Of a stretch of 64,000 nt of DNA, positions 26,250-36,122 are shown piece by piece. Source of the stretch: Propionivibrio dicarboxylicus (GTDB taxonomy: Bacteria; Pseudomonadota; Gammaproteobacteria; Burkholderiales; Rhodocyclaceae); contig CAMDMZ010000011.1 of NCBI GenBank assembly GCA_945902805.1, forward strand, positions 1 to 64,000. Reading direction: 5' to 3'. A program made the translations under genes and the position numbers. The notes beneath the pieces are model-generated. The model searched no databases. It was not told the DNA's origin and was given only the letters and a program-made list of their open reading frames with translations. Position 1 is the first letter of the stretch; every line of letters starts with the position of its first letter.

Positions 26250-29200
26250 GTCGTGATTTCCCCGGTTGGGCGGGCGGTAGTGTCGCGAGCGGTGTCGAGT
26301 GTGGTTCGGATCTCGGTGATGAGCGACTTTGCCATGCTGTAATCGTAACGTGAAATGGCGGCTTCGAGGCGGATATCCCGGTCATCCATGGTGATTTTGA
26401 GTGGCAGCAACAAGCTGCGCAATTCGGCCAGTTCAGGCACGGCAATGAAGTCGTTGTCGAGCAGGCGGCGGCTGAGTTCGTCGAGCACTTGCTTCAGGCG
26501 GATGCGATCGAGCGCGGCAAAAGTCGGTGCTGGCGAGACGGCGGTAGAGGCTATTGGCACATCCGGATGATGAGGAATCAGGCGCAACAACGTGGCGATC
26601 AGCTCGTGGGGTTGTACCGGTTTGGCACAAAAATCGTTCATACCAGCGTCAACGCATTCTTCCCGGCCATGAACCAGTACCGCCGCCGTCAAGGCGATGA
26701 TCGGCACGTTTTTCCAGCGTGCGTCGGCACGGATTCGTTTGGTTGCTTCGAATCCGTCCATGACGGGCATTTGCAGATCCATGAGGATGGCGTCGACGGG
26801 GCACTGCTCCAAACGTTCGAGGGCTTCGGCGCCATGGGCTGCGACCGTGATCTTCAAGCCGGCGCGCTGGAGCAGACCGCTCGCTACGCGTTGATTGATC
26901 GGATCATCCTCGACAACCAGAATATGGGCACCAGCAATCGGCATGGCACTGACGACCAGGGTGTTTTCGTTGTGGATGGGACGGCCATCGGGCGGCGTAG
27001 ACAGCGAAGCGGGCGCGGTGTCGAGCCGAGACGTTAGCTGTGCGTGATTTGTCAGATGCGCCGGAACCCCGAAGTCAAGATCGAACTGGAACTGACTGCC
27101 ATGGCCAGGCATCGAATCGACAGCAATATCGCCCCCCAGCAAAAGTACCAGCTTGCGCGAAATGGTGAGGCCGAGCCCGGTCCCGCCGTAGCGGCGAGTG
27201 ATCGAGCCATCGGCCTGGACAAAGGGCTGAAACAGTCGGCCCAAGGCCTCCAACTCCATGCCGATCCCCGTATCGCGTACCACAAAGCGCAGGCGAACCC
27301 GGCCGGAGGGCAGTTCGACGTCGGTCAGCCGCTGGATATCGATGTTGATCGCGCCATCGGCGGTGAACTTGATGGCGTTGCCGACCAAGTTGGTCAGCAC
27401 TTGGCGGATACGCAGCGAATCCCCAATGAGACGGAGCGGAACCTCATCGGCGATCGTCACGGTCAGGGTCAGCCCCTTGTTTTGACAGGCGAGGCGGAAC
27501 ATGCCGAGGAGGCTGGCAGAAATGTCGCGGGTATTGAATTCATGGGCGTCGATCTGTAGTTGCCCGGCTTCGATCTTTGAATAATCGAGAATGTCGTTGA
27601 TCAGGTCGAGCAAGGCGGATGCCGAGCCATACATCTGTTGCAGATAGTCGCGCAAGGTGGCGTCCTGGGCGTGATCAAGCGCGAGTTGAGCGAGGCCGAT
27701 GACGGCGTTCATCGGCGTGCGGATTTCATGGCTCATGTTGGCGAGGAATTCGCTTTTGGTACGGTTGGCATCCTCGGCCAGTTGGGTTGCCTGTTTGAGC
27801 GCCTTCTCCGCCGCACGGAATTCGGAAATATCTTTTGCCAGAAGCATCAGGTGAGGTTCGCCCTGGCGCATGATGGTGACGAACTCGCAGTCGAGCGCCA
27901 GTTCCTTGCCAAAGCTCGAGGTACCCGTGATCGTGCGCCGTATCGGTCGTCCGGACTGCAAGGCCTCTGTCGCGGCGTCGAGCAGGCCCAGCGTACGGAA
28001 GGTGGGCAACTGGTGGAAGCTGAATACCCGGATGTCCTCTAGGGCGCCGCCGATGATGGTGGCCATGGCCTCGTTGGCGAGGACGCAGGGGCCGTCGGCG
28101 CGATAGACGACGATGCCGACGGGCGATTCGGCGATGATCTTTTCGGTGAACTCAAGCAATTCCGAAAGCTGCGTGGCGGCATTGGTCTGCGCCGTCACGT
28201 CCTGCACGGTGCCGGTGCCGCCGAGCAACATGCCATCGGCGTCGAAGACGAGATCGGCCTTTTCCTGCACCCAGAGAGTTTCATCGCCGACCACGATACG
28301 ATGCCCAATATCGTAGGTTTCACCGCTGAGCGCCGCGTTCCATTCGGCCAGGACCATTTCGCGATCGTCCGGATGGATGGCGGCGACGAAGCGTTCCATG
28401 CTCATCGGTGTGCCGATCGGGATGCCGAAAATGCGATAGGTTTCATCCGACCAGATCAACTGGTTGGCCTTGATGTCGAGAAACCAGCTGCCGATGTGAG
28501 CGACTTGCTGGGCTTTCTTCAGAGTTTCTTCGCTGCGGCGCAATTGTTCTTCGGCGGCCACGCGCTCGCTGATATCCCGGACCAGCAGCATGGCGCCATC
28601 GATGCCGGGCGTATCGAAATGGGCGAGGGCGGTGGTTTCGACAGTCACCCAGCCGCGCGTGGCATGGTAGGTCCGGTAGCGTGCACGTTCGATGTGTCCC
28701 GGCGTGCTCTTGAGGCGCTGCCAGACGGACTCCATTCGCGTCTGGTCGTCGCGGTGAATAAACTCACGGAAATGCCGACCGAGACCATTTGCGGCCGGCA
28801 GACCACCGATGCGCCAGGCGGCAGGACTGATATAGGTCGCATGGCCGTCCTGGTCGAGGATGACGGTCATGTCGTCAGCGTGCTCGACCAGCGCGGCAAA
28901 TCGCGCATTGGCGGCCCGTAGCACGGTGCGCTGGCGAACGCCGCGCCATTCCAGTGCGGACAGGAAGAGCGCAAACAGGATCACCATGCCGATCCGGCTA
29001 TGTGTTTGCGCCGTCCAGTCGGTCAGCGCGGTCTCTTTGTCAATGCCCACATTGATATCGAGCCCAATATTGCCGATGCGGCGGGAGGCCAGGAGCACGG
29101 GCTTTTCCGCTTGCCAGAGCAGCGCACGTTCGGCATGCGAAACGTCTTGCGAACTGCGGCGATGATCGGTAATGGCTGCAATATCGTCCGTCGCTTGACC

Positions 29201-29884
29201 TAGAGGAGAATCGATGCGCGGAAGGTGAATGTAAAGACTGCCATCCGGGCCGGTGATGGTCAGGGTGCCGCCAAGTGCGGGCATCGCCGGCTTGGCCAAG
29301 GCGGCGAGCTGATCCAGCGAAATTCCGGCAGCGGCGACGCCGCGAAATTTACCCTCGGCGTCGATGATCGGCCGCGAGGCGATCAGCATTGGCACCTTGA
29401 TCGCCGAAAGGAAGGGGCGCGAAAGCTGCATTGCTTCCTGCGGCGTCGTGCGGCTGGCATGAACTTTGAAATGCTCGCGCTGCGAGGCATCGAAGCCGAC
29501 CACCTGAACATCGGTATGGGCGTCAACGGTGCCATCCTCGTTGAGAGTACTCAGTACGATGGCGGCGGGTATCAATTCGCGACGACGTTGGAGGTCAGCA
29601 GAAAGTGCGGCCAGATTCGCCGGCTCAGTGGCAAGGCGTTGCGCGGCGATAGCCTTCAGTTGGGCATCGATTTGCTGCACCGTGGTGGCGATCGATGTCT
29701 GCGCCACCTGGGTGCGGACATCCAGGGTTTCGAAGTGTTGGTCGATGACCACTTGACGCTGGCGCCAGCCATCCCAAGTGGTGAAGCTCGCCACAAGTAG
29801 CAACGCAATCAGTGAGATGGGAAGAGTGCCGTGGTCTCTGTGTTTGCGGGATGGAACGGGTGGGGCAGCGGAGGTGGCGGGCAT
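26246..29884 (-). CDS. Hybrid sensor histidine kinase (dCACHE-PAS-HisKA-HATPase-REC)
   Basis: 1212 residues. Order: membrane helix near 25-40, periplasmic dCACHE-type sensor (to about 300), second helix, PAS domains (about 340-710), HisKA with phospho-His in [11 protein letters not shown] (near 718), HATPase with N-box [13 protein letters not shown] (near 836), a receiver with [11 protein letters not shown] (near 1036) and a C-terminal helical part. The receiver-tail link near residues 1114-1121 reads AVSPAPTF, the antisense frame of a dispersed repeat copy. It is coupled to the GGDEF regulator. The periplasmic ligand is unknown. Confidence 0.9.
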   Translation of the reverse strand: MPATSAAPPVPSRKHRDHGTLPISLIALLLVASFTTWDGWRQRQVVIDQHFETLDVRTQVAQTSIATTVQQIDAQLKAIAAQRLATEPANLAALSADLQRRRELIPAAIVLSTLNEDGTVDAHTDVQVVGFDASQREHFKVHASRTTPQEAMQLSRPFLSAIKVPMLIASRPIIDAEGKFRGVAAAGISLDQLAALAKPAMPALGGTLTITGPDGSLYIHLPRIDSPLGQATDDIAAITDHRRSSQDVSHAERALLWQAEKPVLLASRRIGNIGLDINVGIDKETALTDWTAQTHSRIGMVILFALFLSALEWRGVRQRTVLRAANARFAALVEHADDMTVILDQDGHATYISPAAWRIGGLPAANGLGRHFREFIHRDDQTRMESVWQRLKSTPGHIERARYRTYHATRGWVTVETTALAHFDTPGIDGAMLLVRDISERVAAEEQLRRSEETLKKAQQVAHIGSWFLDIKANQLIWSDETYRIFGIPIGTPMSMERFVAAIHPDDREMVLAEWNAALSGETYDIGHRIVVGDETLWVQEKADLVFDADGMLLGGTGTVQDVTAQTNAATQLSELLEFTEKIIAESPVGIVVYRADGPCVLANEAMATIIGGALEDIRVFSFHQLPTFRTLGLLDAATEALQSGRPIRRTITGTSSFGKELALDCEFVTIMRQGEPHLMLLAKDISEFRAAEKALKQATQLAEDANRTKSEFLANMSHEIRTPMNAVIGLAQLALDHAQDATLRDYLQQMYGSASALLDLINDILDYSKIEAGQLQIDAHEFNTRDISASLLGMFRLACQNKGLTLTVTIADEVPLRLIGDSLRIRQVLTNLVGNAIKFTADGAINIDIQRLTDVELPSGRVRLRFVVRDTGIGMELEALGRLFQPFVQADGSITRRYGGTGLGLTISRKLVLLLGGDIAVDSMPGHGSQFQFDLDFGVPAHLTNHAQLTSRLDTAPASLSTPPDGRPIHNENTLVVSAMPIAGAHILVVEDDPINQRVASGLLQRAGLKITVAAHGAEALERLEQCPVDAILMDLQMPVMDGFEATKRIRADARWKNVPIIALTAAVLVHGREECVDAGMNDFCAKPVQPHELIATLLRLIPHHPDVPIASTAVSPAPTFAALDRIRLKQVLDELSRRLLDNDFIAVPELAELRSLLLPLKITMDDRDIRLEAAISRYDYSMAKSLITEIRTTLDTARDTTARPTGEITT
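26519..26543 (+). repeat. Dispersed 25-bp repeat, copy 5 (inside the hybrid kinase, antisense)
   Basis: Exact common form, starting AAAAGTCGGTG and ending GAGACGGCG on the plus strand. The gene is on the minus strand, so it is translated as AVSPAPTF between the receiver and the terminal helical part. Confidence 0.92.
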
Positions 29885-29952
29885 GTCGTGTCGTCAAAAC
29901 GGGGTAGCTTTTGGCGAAAGATACCATTCGAATCATGGAAGTTGCTGTCTTG

Positions 29953-29980
29953 CTTGAAATCGCACGGGTTCGCCTCACCT
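29953..29980 (+). promoter_or_regulatory. Possible sigma32 heat-shock promoter of clpB
   Basis: CTTGAA at 29953-29958, a 14-nt spacer, then CCTCACCT at 29973-29980, which resembles the sigma32 pattern CTTGAA-N13/15-CCCCATNT. It lies 34 bp before the clpB start, fitting the known heat-shock control of clpB. Confidence 0.55.
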
Positions 29981-30014
29981 AGTCCATAACAATTTTATGG
30001 AAAGGGTTGCTGCC

Positions 30015-32603
<2,589 letters not shown>

Positions 32604-32614
32604 TTTTTTTCCAA

Positions 32615-32923
32615 GGAAGGTTGGCAGAGCGGTTGAATGCACCGGTCTTGTTTAATCGAGCGCTGTTGTGGAAACACAGCAGATGTAAGGAGTCAAATTC
32701 GGTGAAGCCCCTGATTATTCGAGGTAACGCCGAGCGAAGCCTGGCCTCGGCCAGGAACGTGTAGAGACTTGACGGCTCCCGCCTAAGGCCAAAAGGCTAG
32801 GGCGAAGGCAAAGTCCAGACTTTCAAACAGACAGATCCGCGTCTGGTGGCGAAAGCCATAGAGGTAAGGAAAACCGGCGATGTCGTAAGATATCCGTGAG
32901 TTCGAATCTCACACCTTCCGCCA
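32615..32923 (+). tRNA. tRNA-Ser (anticodon UGA) interrupted by a group I intron
   Basis: The exons 32615-32649 and 32869-32923 join into a complete class II tRNA with acceptor GGAAGGT / ACCTTCC, discriminator G and encoded CCA. The anticodon stem-loop is CCGGT-CTTGAAA-ACCGG, giving anticodon TGA (Ser). The variable arm is long, as expected for Ser. A TATAAT at 32599-32604 overlaps the clpB stop and may be its -10 box. Confidence 0.93.
32650..32868 (+). ncRNA. Self-splicing group I intron (IC3-like) in the tRNA-Ser anticodon
   Basis: 219 nt without a coding region. The core looks very like the Azoarcus tRNA-Ile intron: AGTCAAATTCGG, the guanosine-site strand GTGTAGAGACTTGACGG, CCTAAGGC, GAAGGCAAAGTCCAG and a P9 hairpin GTGGCGAAAGCCAT. 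P1 is formed by exon CTT and intron GAG (positions 32658-32660), with the expected U-G pair at the splice site; P2 is a hairpin capped by GAAA. The intron ends with G (32868). It splits the anticodon between U34 and G35. Confidence 0.92.
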
Positions 32924-32932
32924 AGTACGTTT

Positions 32933-32967
32933 CAAGAAAGCGCCTTTCGGGGCGCTTTCTTGTTTTT
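32933..32967 (+). terminator. Rho-independent terminator after tRNA-Ser
   Basis: 12-bp stem CAAGAAAGCGCC / GGCGCTTTCTTG with loop TTTCGG followed by TTTTT, 10 bp after the tRNA end. Confidence 0.9.
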
Positions 32968-33013
32968 CGGTCCAATATGCTCAGACTCAAAGTCCATTGG
33001 AAGCGGCTGAGAT

Positions 33014-33043
33014 TTGACCGGAACGGCCTGGCTTCGTTAGAAT
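33014..33043 (+). promoter_or_regulatory. Sigma70-type promoter of the tRNA-Pro/tRNA-Arg unit
   Basis: TTGACC at 33014-33019 and TAGAAT at 33038-33043 with an 18-bp spacer, ending 15 bp before tRNA-Pro. Confidence 0.6.
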
Positions 33044-33058
33044 ACGGGTTGGTCAGTT

Positions 33059-33135
33059 CGGGGTGTAGCGCAGTCCGGTAGCGCGCTTGCTTTGGGAGCA
33101 AGATGTCGTAGGTTCGAATCCTATCACCCCGACCA
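33059..33135 (+). tRNA. tRNA-Pro (anticodon UGG)
   Basis: Acceptor CGGGGTG / CACCCCG with encoded ACCA. Anticodon stem-loop CTTGC-TTTGGGA-GCAAG gives TGG. The T-loop GGTTCGAATCC is intact. Confidence 0.96.
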
Positions 33136-33208
33136 TTTCCATCCGATAACGACTTTCACGCCCGGAAGCATAGTGGCAACGTCGGTGCCGCGAACAGAGG
33201 AAAACCTC

Positions 33209-33286
33209 TCCGCCCGTAGCTCATCTGGATAGAGCACCGGCCTTCTAAGCCGGGGGTAACAGGTTCGAGTCCTGTCGGGCGGACCA
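33209..33286 (+). tRNA. tRNA-Arg (anticodon UCU), integration target
   Basis: Acceptor TCCGCCC / GGGCGGA with encoded CCA; anticodon stem-loop CCGGC-CTTCTAA-GCCGG gives TCT. Its last 46 bp (33241-33286) are repeated exactly at 41532-41577, so an element has integrated here and the gene remains whole. It lies 73 bp after tRNA-Pro. Confidence 0.96.
33241..33286 (+). repeat. attL (46-bp core, within tRNA-Arg)
   Basis: Runs from the anticodon loop to CCA of the tRNA and is identical to 41532-41577. The flanking bases differ on both sides (GG/GATGG here against GC/CGAAG at the other end), so 46 bp is the exact length. Confidence 0.95.
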
Positions 33287-33329
33287 GATGGCAAGGGTTA
33301 CAGCGAGAGTGACCACTAACAAAAAATAG

Positions 33330-33351
33330 TCGGGTAAGCGCCGGGTAAGCG
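33330..33351 (+). repeat. Tandem GGGTAAGC pair near attL (integrase arm-site candidate)
   Basis: GGGTAAGC-GCC-GGGTAAGC lies 43 bp inside attL. The same 22-bp string occurs at 41380-41401 near attR, and nowhere else that I see. Confidence 0.7.
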
Positions 33352-33354
33352 AAA

Positions 33355-33374
33355 GGCCAGCAATCACGCTGGCC
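33355..33374. terminator. Hairpin at the left end of the element
   Basis: GGCCAGC / GCTGGCC with a 6-nt loop. A second inverted repeat, AATGTCCG-TTGAG-CGGACATT, is at 33389-33409. Both lie downstream of the element's minus-strand gene run and probably end it. Confidence 0.5.
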
Positions 33375-33420
33375 TCTCCCGTTTTGTAAATGTCCGTTGA
33401 GCGGACATTAAGGCGAGAAT

Positions 33421-33621
33421 TTACCGCCCGCCGTTCTTGCCAACGCGCGCCGGTCTTAACTCCGCCAATGCCAAATTTGCAACATCCGTGCATTTGACCG
33501 ATATGCCGGGGCCGCAAACGTGAAATAAGCCGCCGGGCAGTGCCTCAACCGTTAGCCCCAGGCGAGTCGCCTCATCAAGCACCCGCTGCCGATGCCTGTC
33601 ACGCGATGAGGCCGCCATCAT
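33421..33621 (-). CDS. Small hypothetical element protein (66 aa)
   Basis: 66 residues beginning MMAASSRDRHRQRVLDEATRL. The ATG overlaps the stop of the upstream gene by 4 bp, which supports it as real. The middle (GLTVEALPGGLFHVCGPG) may form a small beta unit. No family is recognised. It is the last gene of the element's minus-strand run. Confidence 0.6.
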   Translation of the reverse strand: MMAASSRDRHRQRVLDEATRLGLTVEALPGGLFHVCGPGISVKCTDVANLALAELRPARVGKNGGR

Positions 33622-34172
33622 GCGTCCACCTCATGCTGTGTGGCTTTGACGATGTTGCCGTTCTTGTCACGCTGAATCGTCGTATCAGTCTTGCGGGCAG
33701 GTAGTTGCACCGAAACCTCAATAGGCGCCTGCTCGACGTTGTTGATCAGATTCACGGTCGGCGAATCGCGCTCGGCGGGGTAGTTCGATACACCACGCTC
33801 GATTGCGTGCAGTAGCGCCACAACCATGCGCTCATCGGCAAGGTTGAGCGCGTCCAACTGTCTGCTATGTGCCGCTAGGTTGCGCTCTAACTCGGCGCGC
33901 TCGTCGGCCTCGCAGTCGCTGGCGAGCTTGCCTTGGCAGTGTGCAACGCTTTGCACCTCTCTCTGACGCGCCCATCGGAGTTCGCCCAGGACGCGGCGTT
34001 GCTCGCGCAGGCCGTCGCGCTTAACGCAGTTTTCTATGTAGGCGTCGGTGCCGAGCCATATCGACTCGACGGCCGCCGATTGCCAGGGCGAGTGCAAGGC
34101 GTTGGCGAGTGCCTGGCGGAATGCTGCCTGATCGTAGGCAACGGACGGGAAATACTTCAGGTCTTGGGGCAT
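33618..34172 (-). CDS. Hypothetical element protein (184 aa)
   Basis: 184 residues, mostly helical with a charged centre (ADERAELERNLAAHSRQLDAL). The C-terminal string KTDTTIQRDKNGNIVKATQHE resembles tails seen on uncharacterised proteins of phage-like islands. Coupled to the 66-aa gene by an ATGA overlap and 4 bp after the 131-aa gene. Function unknown. Confidence 0.65.
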   Translation of the reverse strand: MPQDLKYFPSVAYDQAAFRQALANALHSPWQSAAVESIWLGTDAYIENCVKRDGLREQRRVLGELRWARQREVQSVAHCQGKLASDCEADERAELERNLAAHSRQLDALNLADERMVVALLHAIERGVSNYPAERDSPTVNLINNVEQAPIEVSVQLPARKTDTTIQRDKNGNIVKATQHEVDA

Positions 34173-34176
34173 GGTC

Positions 34177-34572
34177 TTATCCTTGGTCTATTTGTGATTT
34201 GAGACGCTGGCGGGCATCGCTCACTTCGCGCTCAATGTTGGCAATCTGTTCGCGCGCCCACCCATTGAGATCGGCGGCAGGTCGTGGGCGGGGTATCTGC
34301 TCAGTGCCATCGAATACCCTCGCGGCCCATGGGGTCGGCAGGAAATCGAAACAGGCCCATCGCTCTTGCCAGGCAGCGAGAACATGCGGCCGGTGCGCTT
34401 CCCAGGCCGCCCGGGCCTGGTCAAGGTCTAGCTCGTGGTTCGAAGCGTTGGTCAAGTCCGACGATCCGCCGAGCAGGTCTATGCCCAATCCCAGGGCGCT
34501 CGCCAAGGGCAGGGTGAACGGTACGGCATCCTGGCCGCTGGTTCTCAGCCTTCGGTATCTGCGCTGAGCCAT
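34177..34572 (-). CDS. Hypothetical element protein (131 aa)
   Basis: 131 residues with a basic start (MAQRRYRRLRT). The patterns DLDQARAAWEAHRPHVLAAWQER and PRPAADLNGWAREQIANIE suggest a helical protein with several Trp residues. Its start touches the stop of the TerS-like gene. No family is recognised; being next to a TerS-like gene hints at a packaging-related role, but this is only context. Confidence 0.6.
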   Translation of the reverse strand: MAQRRYRRLRTSGQDAVPFTLPLASALGLGIDLLGGSSDLTNASNHELDLDQARAAWEAHRPHVLAAWQERWACFDFLPTPWAARVFDGTEQIPRPRPAADLNGWAREQIANIEREVSDARQRLKSQIDQG

Positions 34573-34907
34573 TACCGCACCCTCCTAACGGCCGGCGAAG
34601 CAACGGGGCGGCCTACGCTGGCGGTCGTGGTTTCAATGTCCAAGCCCATTGAATTTATTGTGCTGACAAATGCTTTTCGGTTGTCGCGCTCGGCATTCAT
34701 CAACTGATGCACCTTGCCGCTTTCGCTAAGCTCGCCATCGGCGTCGATGCGCTCACGGCATTTGCGAGCGCGGGCGGCACTCTCGCAGGCCGCCAGCAGC
34801 AACGCCAGGCCGCCACTATCGGCGATGCCGTACTCGCTAATCATCTGCGCATAAAAGGCACTTTCCGGGCTTTCCAGGTGATTCGGTGGGCTAATCTTGT
34901 TTTCCAT
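34572..34907 (-). CDS. P27-family terminase small subunit-like protein
   Basis: 111 residues. The pattern GGLALLLAACESAARARKCRERIDADGE, then GKVHQLMNAERDNRKAFVSTINSMGLD, matches the helical P27 (Terminase_4) small terminase layout, in which an ERD..R..F...LGL helix closes the domain. No large terminase is present, so it would need a helper phage, as in satellites that carry their own TerS to redirect packaging. The family call is from pattern memory and is moderate. Confidence 0.55.
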   Translation of the reverse strand: MENKISPPNHLESPESAFYAQMISEYGIADSGGLALLLAACESAARARKCRERIDADGELSESGKVHQLMNAERDNRKAFVSTINSMGLDIETTTASVGRPVASPAVRRVR

Positions 34908-35024
34908 AGTCTTTCTTTCGATTTGCCGCCCATAACGGGTGACGTTTGCAATAAAGCGAATGGAACCGTGCGGTTAGGTCCGGGCAGGCGGGAACTTTTC
35001 GGCCCCCGGACCCCCCTCGGCCCC

Positions 35025-35555
35025 CTAGCTGGCGAGCAACGCTTGCCGGTCAAGCCAATCCGCTCGGCTCACCTCGGCATCTCGCACGCCGAATCCGCCG
35101 CTGATGAATCGACCAATCAACGCCTTCTCTGCCTGGCAGGCATCGACCATCGCCCGGGCGGCCGCATCGAACTGACTGCGCACCCCTTCGAACTCGGCAT
35201 CAAGCTGGCGACGCAATTCGAACGATGCCTTAACGCGTTGATGTTCGGCCTCGTCAATCAGCTTGATCAGCAGTTCCTCGCCGGCGGCCAGACGCTGCCG
35301 CAACTCAAGCTCATCGATGCGCAACTGTTCGAATGCGCTCAACGGATTCGCTTTGAATTCGCCGGCCAAGAGTCCCTTGGCGCGGGCGATGTCGGACTCG
35401 TCCTTGCTTGCGCCGGTCGGCGGCACGCCTTGCGCCAGTTGGGCAATCATCGCGGCGTGTTGCTGCCGCATCGTCGAGACGCTGGCCGTGAGCTTGCCGA
35501 GCGTTTCCGAGACTTCGGTGAATCCTTGATAGTCGTTGATCGATTTCATTTTCAT
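35025..35555 (-). CDS. Coiled-coil hypothetical element protein (176 aa)
   Basis: 176 residues, almost wholly helical and rich in Glu, Gln, Leu and Ala. Heptad-like stretches run from about 50 to 140 (LRIDELELRQRLAAGEELLIKLIDEAEHQR). There is no signal peptide and no family is recognised. Its ATG overlaps the stop of the 76-aa gene by 4 bp. A 117-bp gap with a GC-rich stretch separates it from the TerS-like gene. Confidence 0.65.
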   Translation of the reverse strand: MKMKSINDYQGFTEVSETLGKLTASVSTMRQQHAAMIAQLAQGVPPTGASKDESDIARAKGLLAGEFKANPLSAFEQLRIDELELRQRLAAGEELLIKLIDEAEHQRVKASFELRRQLDAEFEGVRSQFDAAARAMVDACQAEKALIGRFISGGFGVRDAEVSRADWLDRQALLAS

Positions 35556-35782
35556 TTCCTTAAATTAAGTTGACGTGCTGCTTTGGGTTTGACGCTGGTC
35601 GCCATCGCGGTTAGCTTCGACCACTGGAAGCGGCGCTCACTGATGGTCGGTAGGTTCAGCAACTTCTCGGCGGCCTTATCCATATCGCCGCCAAACATCG
35701 CGGCAATTGGCTGGACGGAGGTAAGCCGCATCGCGGCCGATACCATGGCGCGCATGTGGGTAGGTACAGATGCAGTTTTCAT
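35552..35782 (-). CDS. Small hypothetical element protein (76 aa)
   Basis: 76 residues starting MKTASVPTHMRAMVSA, preceded by GGAGA at the right distance. The frame stays open to 36070, but that part covers the repeated TGTTCCC region and reads like non-coding sequence, so the short start is chosen. It is basic near the C-terminus (SVKPKAARQLNLRK) and may bind DNA. No family is recognised. Confidence 0.6.
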   Translation of the reverse strand: MKTASVPTHMRAMVSAAMRLTSVQPIAAMFGGDMDKAAEKLLNLPTISERRFQWSKLTAMATSVKPKAARQLNLRK

Positions 35783-35901
35783 CGATTTCTCCATTCGGGC
35801 AGGTGTGTGAAAGGCCGCACCGCTGCCCCGGGGACAGTGCGACGTAAATGCGGCTTTTTGCCGTATTTGCTGCGGGTTCGATTCAGCCTCTTGGGGTGAC
35901 G

Positions 35902-36122
35902 TGTTCCCACCTGTTCCCACATGTTCCCGACCTGTTCCCGGCGGAATGGGAACAGGTACATGGTCAAGGTAGTGGGTGGGTAAAAAACCCACTACCTGAC
36001 ATGTTCCCGATGTTTTTATATATAGGGCGGGAACGGGAACACCACTTTTGAGGATGTCTCGTTGGCTCATATGGCGGCCTCCATTTCATCGTCGGTGTGG
36101 AAATCGTCGGGAACATGTTCCC
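35902..36122. repeat. TGTTCCC iteron cluster with hairpin, candidate replication origin or operator
   Basis: TGTTCCC occurs at 35902, 35912, 35922 and 35933 (steps of 10, 10 and 11 bp) and 36002. The inverse GGGAACA occurs at 35948 and 36035. A 14-bp palindrome GGGAACATGTTCCC lies at 36109-36122 inside the end of the primase gene. Between them are an 11-bp-arm hairpin AGGTAGTGGGT / ACCCACTACCT (35967-35997) and an AT-rich TTTTTATATATA. Phased iterons beside a primase-helicase gene are typical of origins. Confidence 0.65.

Noticed and set aside
32615-32923. Interrupted tRNA-Ser as a pseudogene
   Set aside because: The insert has a full group I core with matching P1 and terminal G, and the exons join to a perfect tRNA.
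35783-36070. N-terminal extension of the 76-aa element gene (172-aa frame)
   Set aside because: The extra part covers iterons and a hairpin, is low in coding character, and a good ribosome site lies at the inner ATG.
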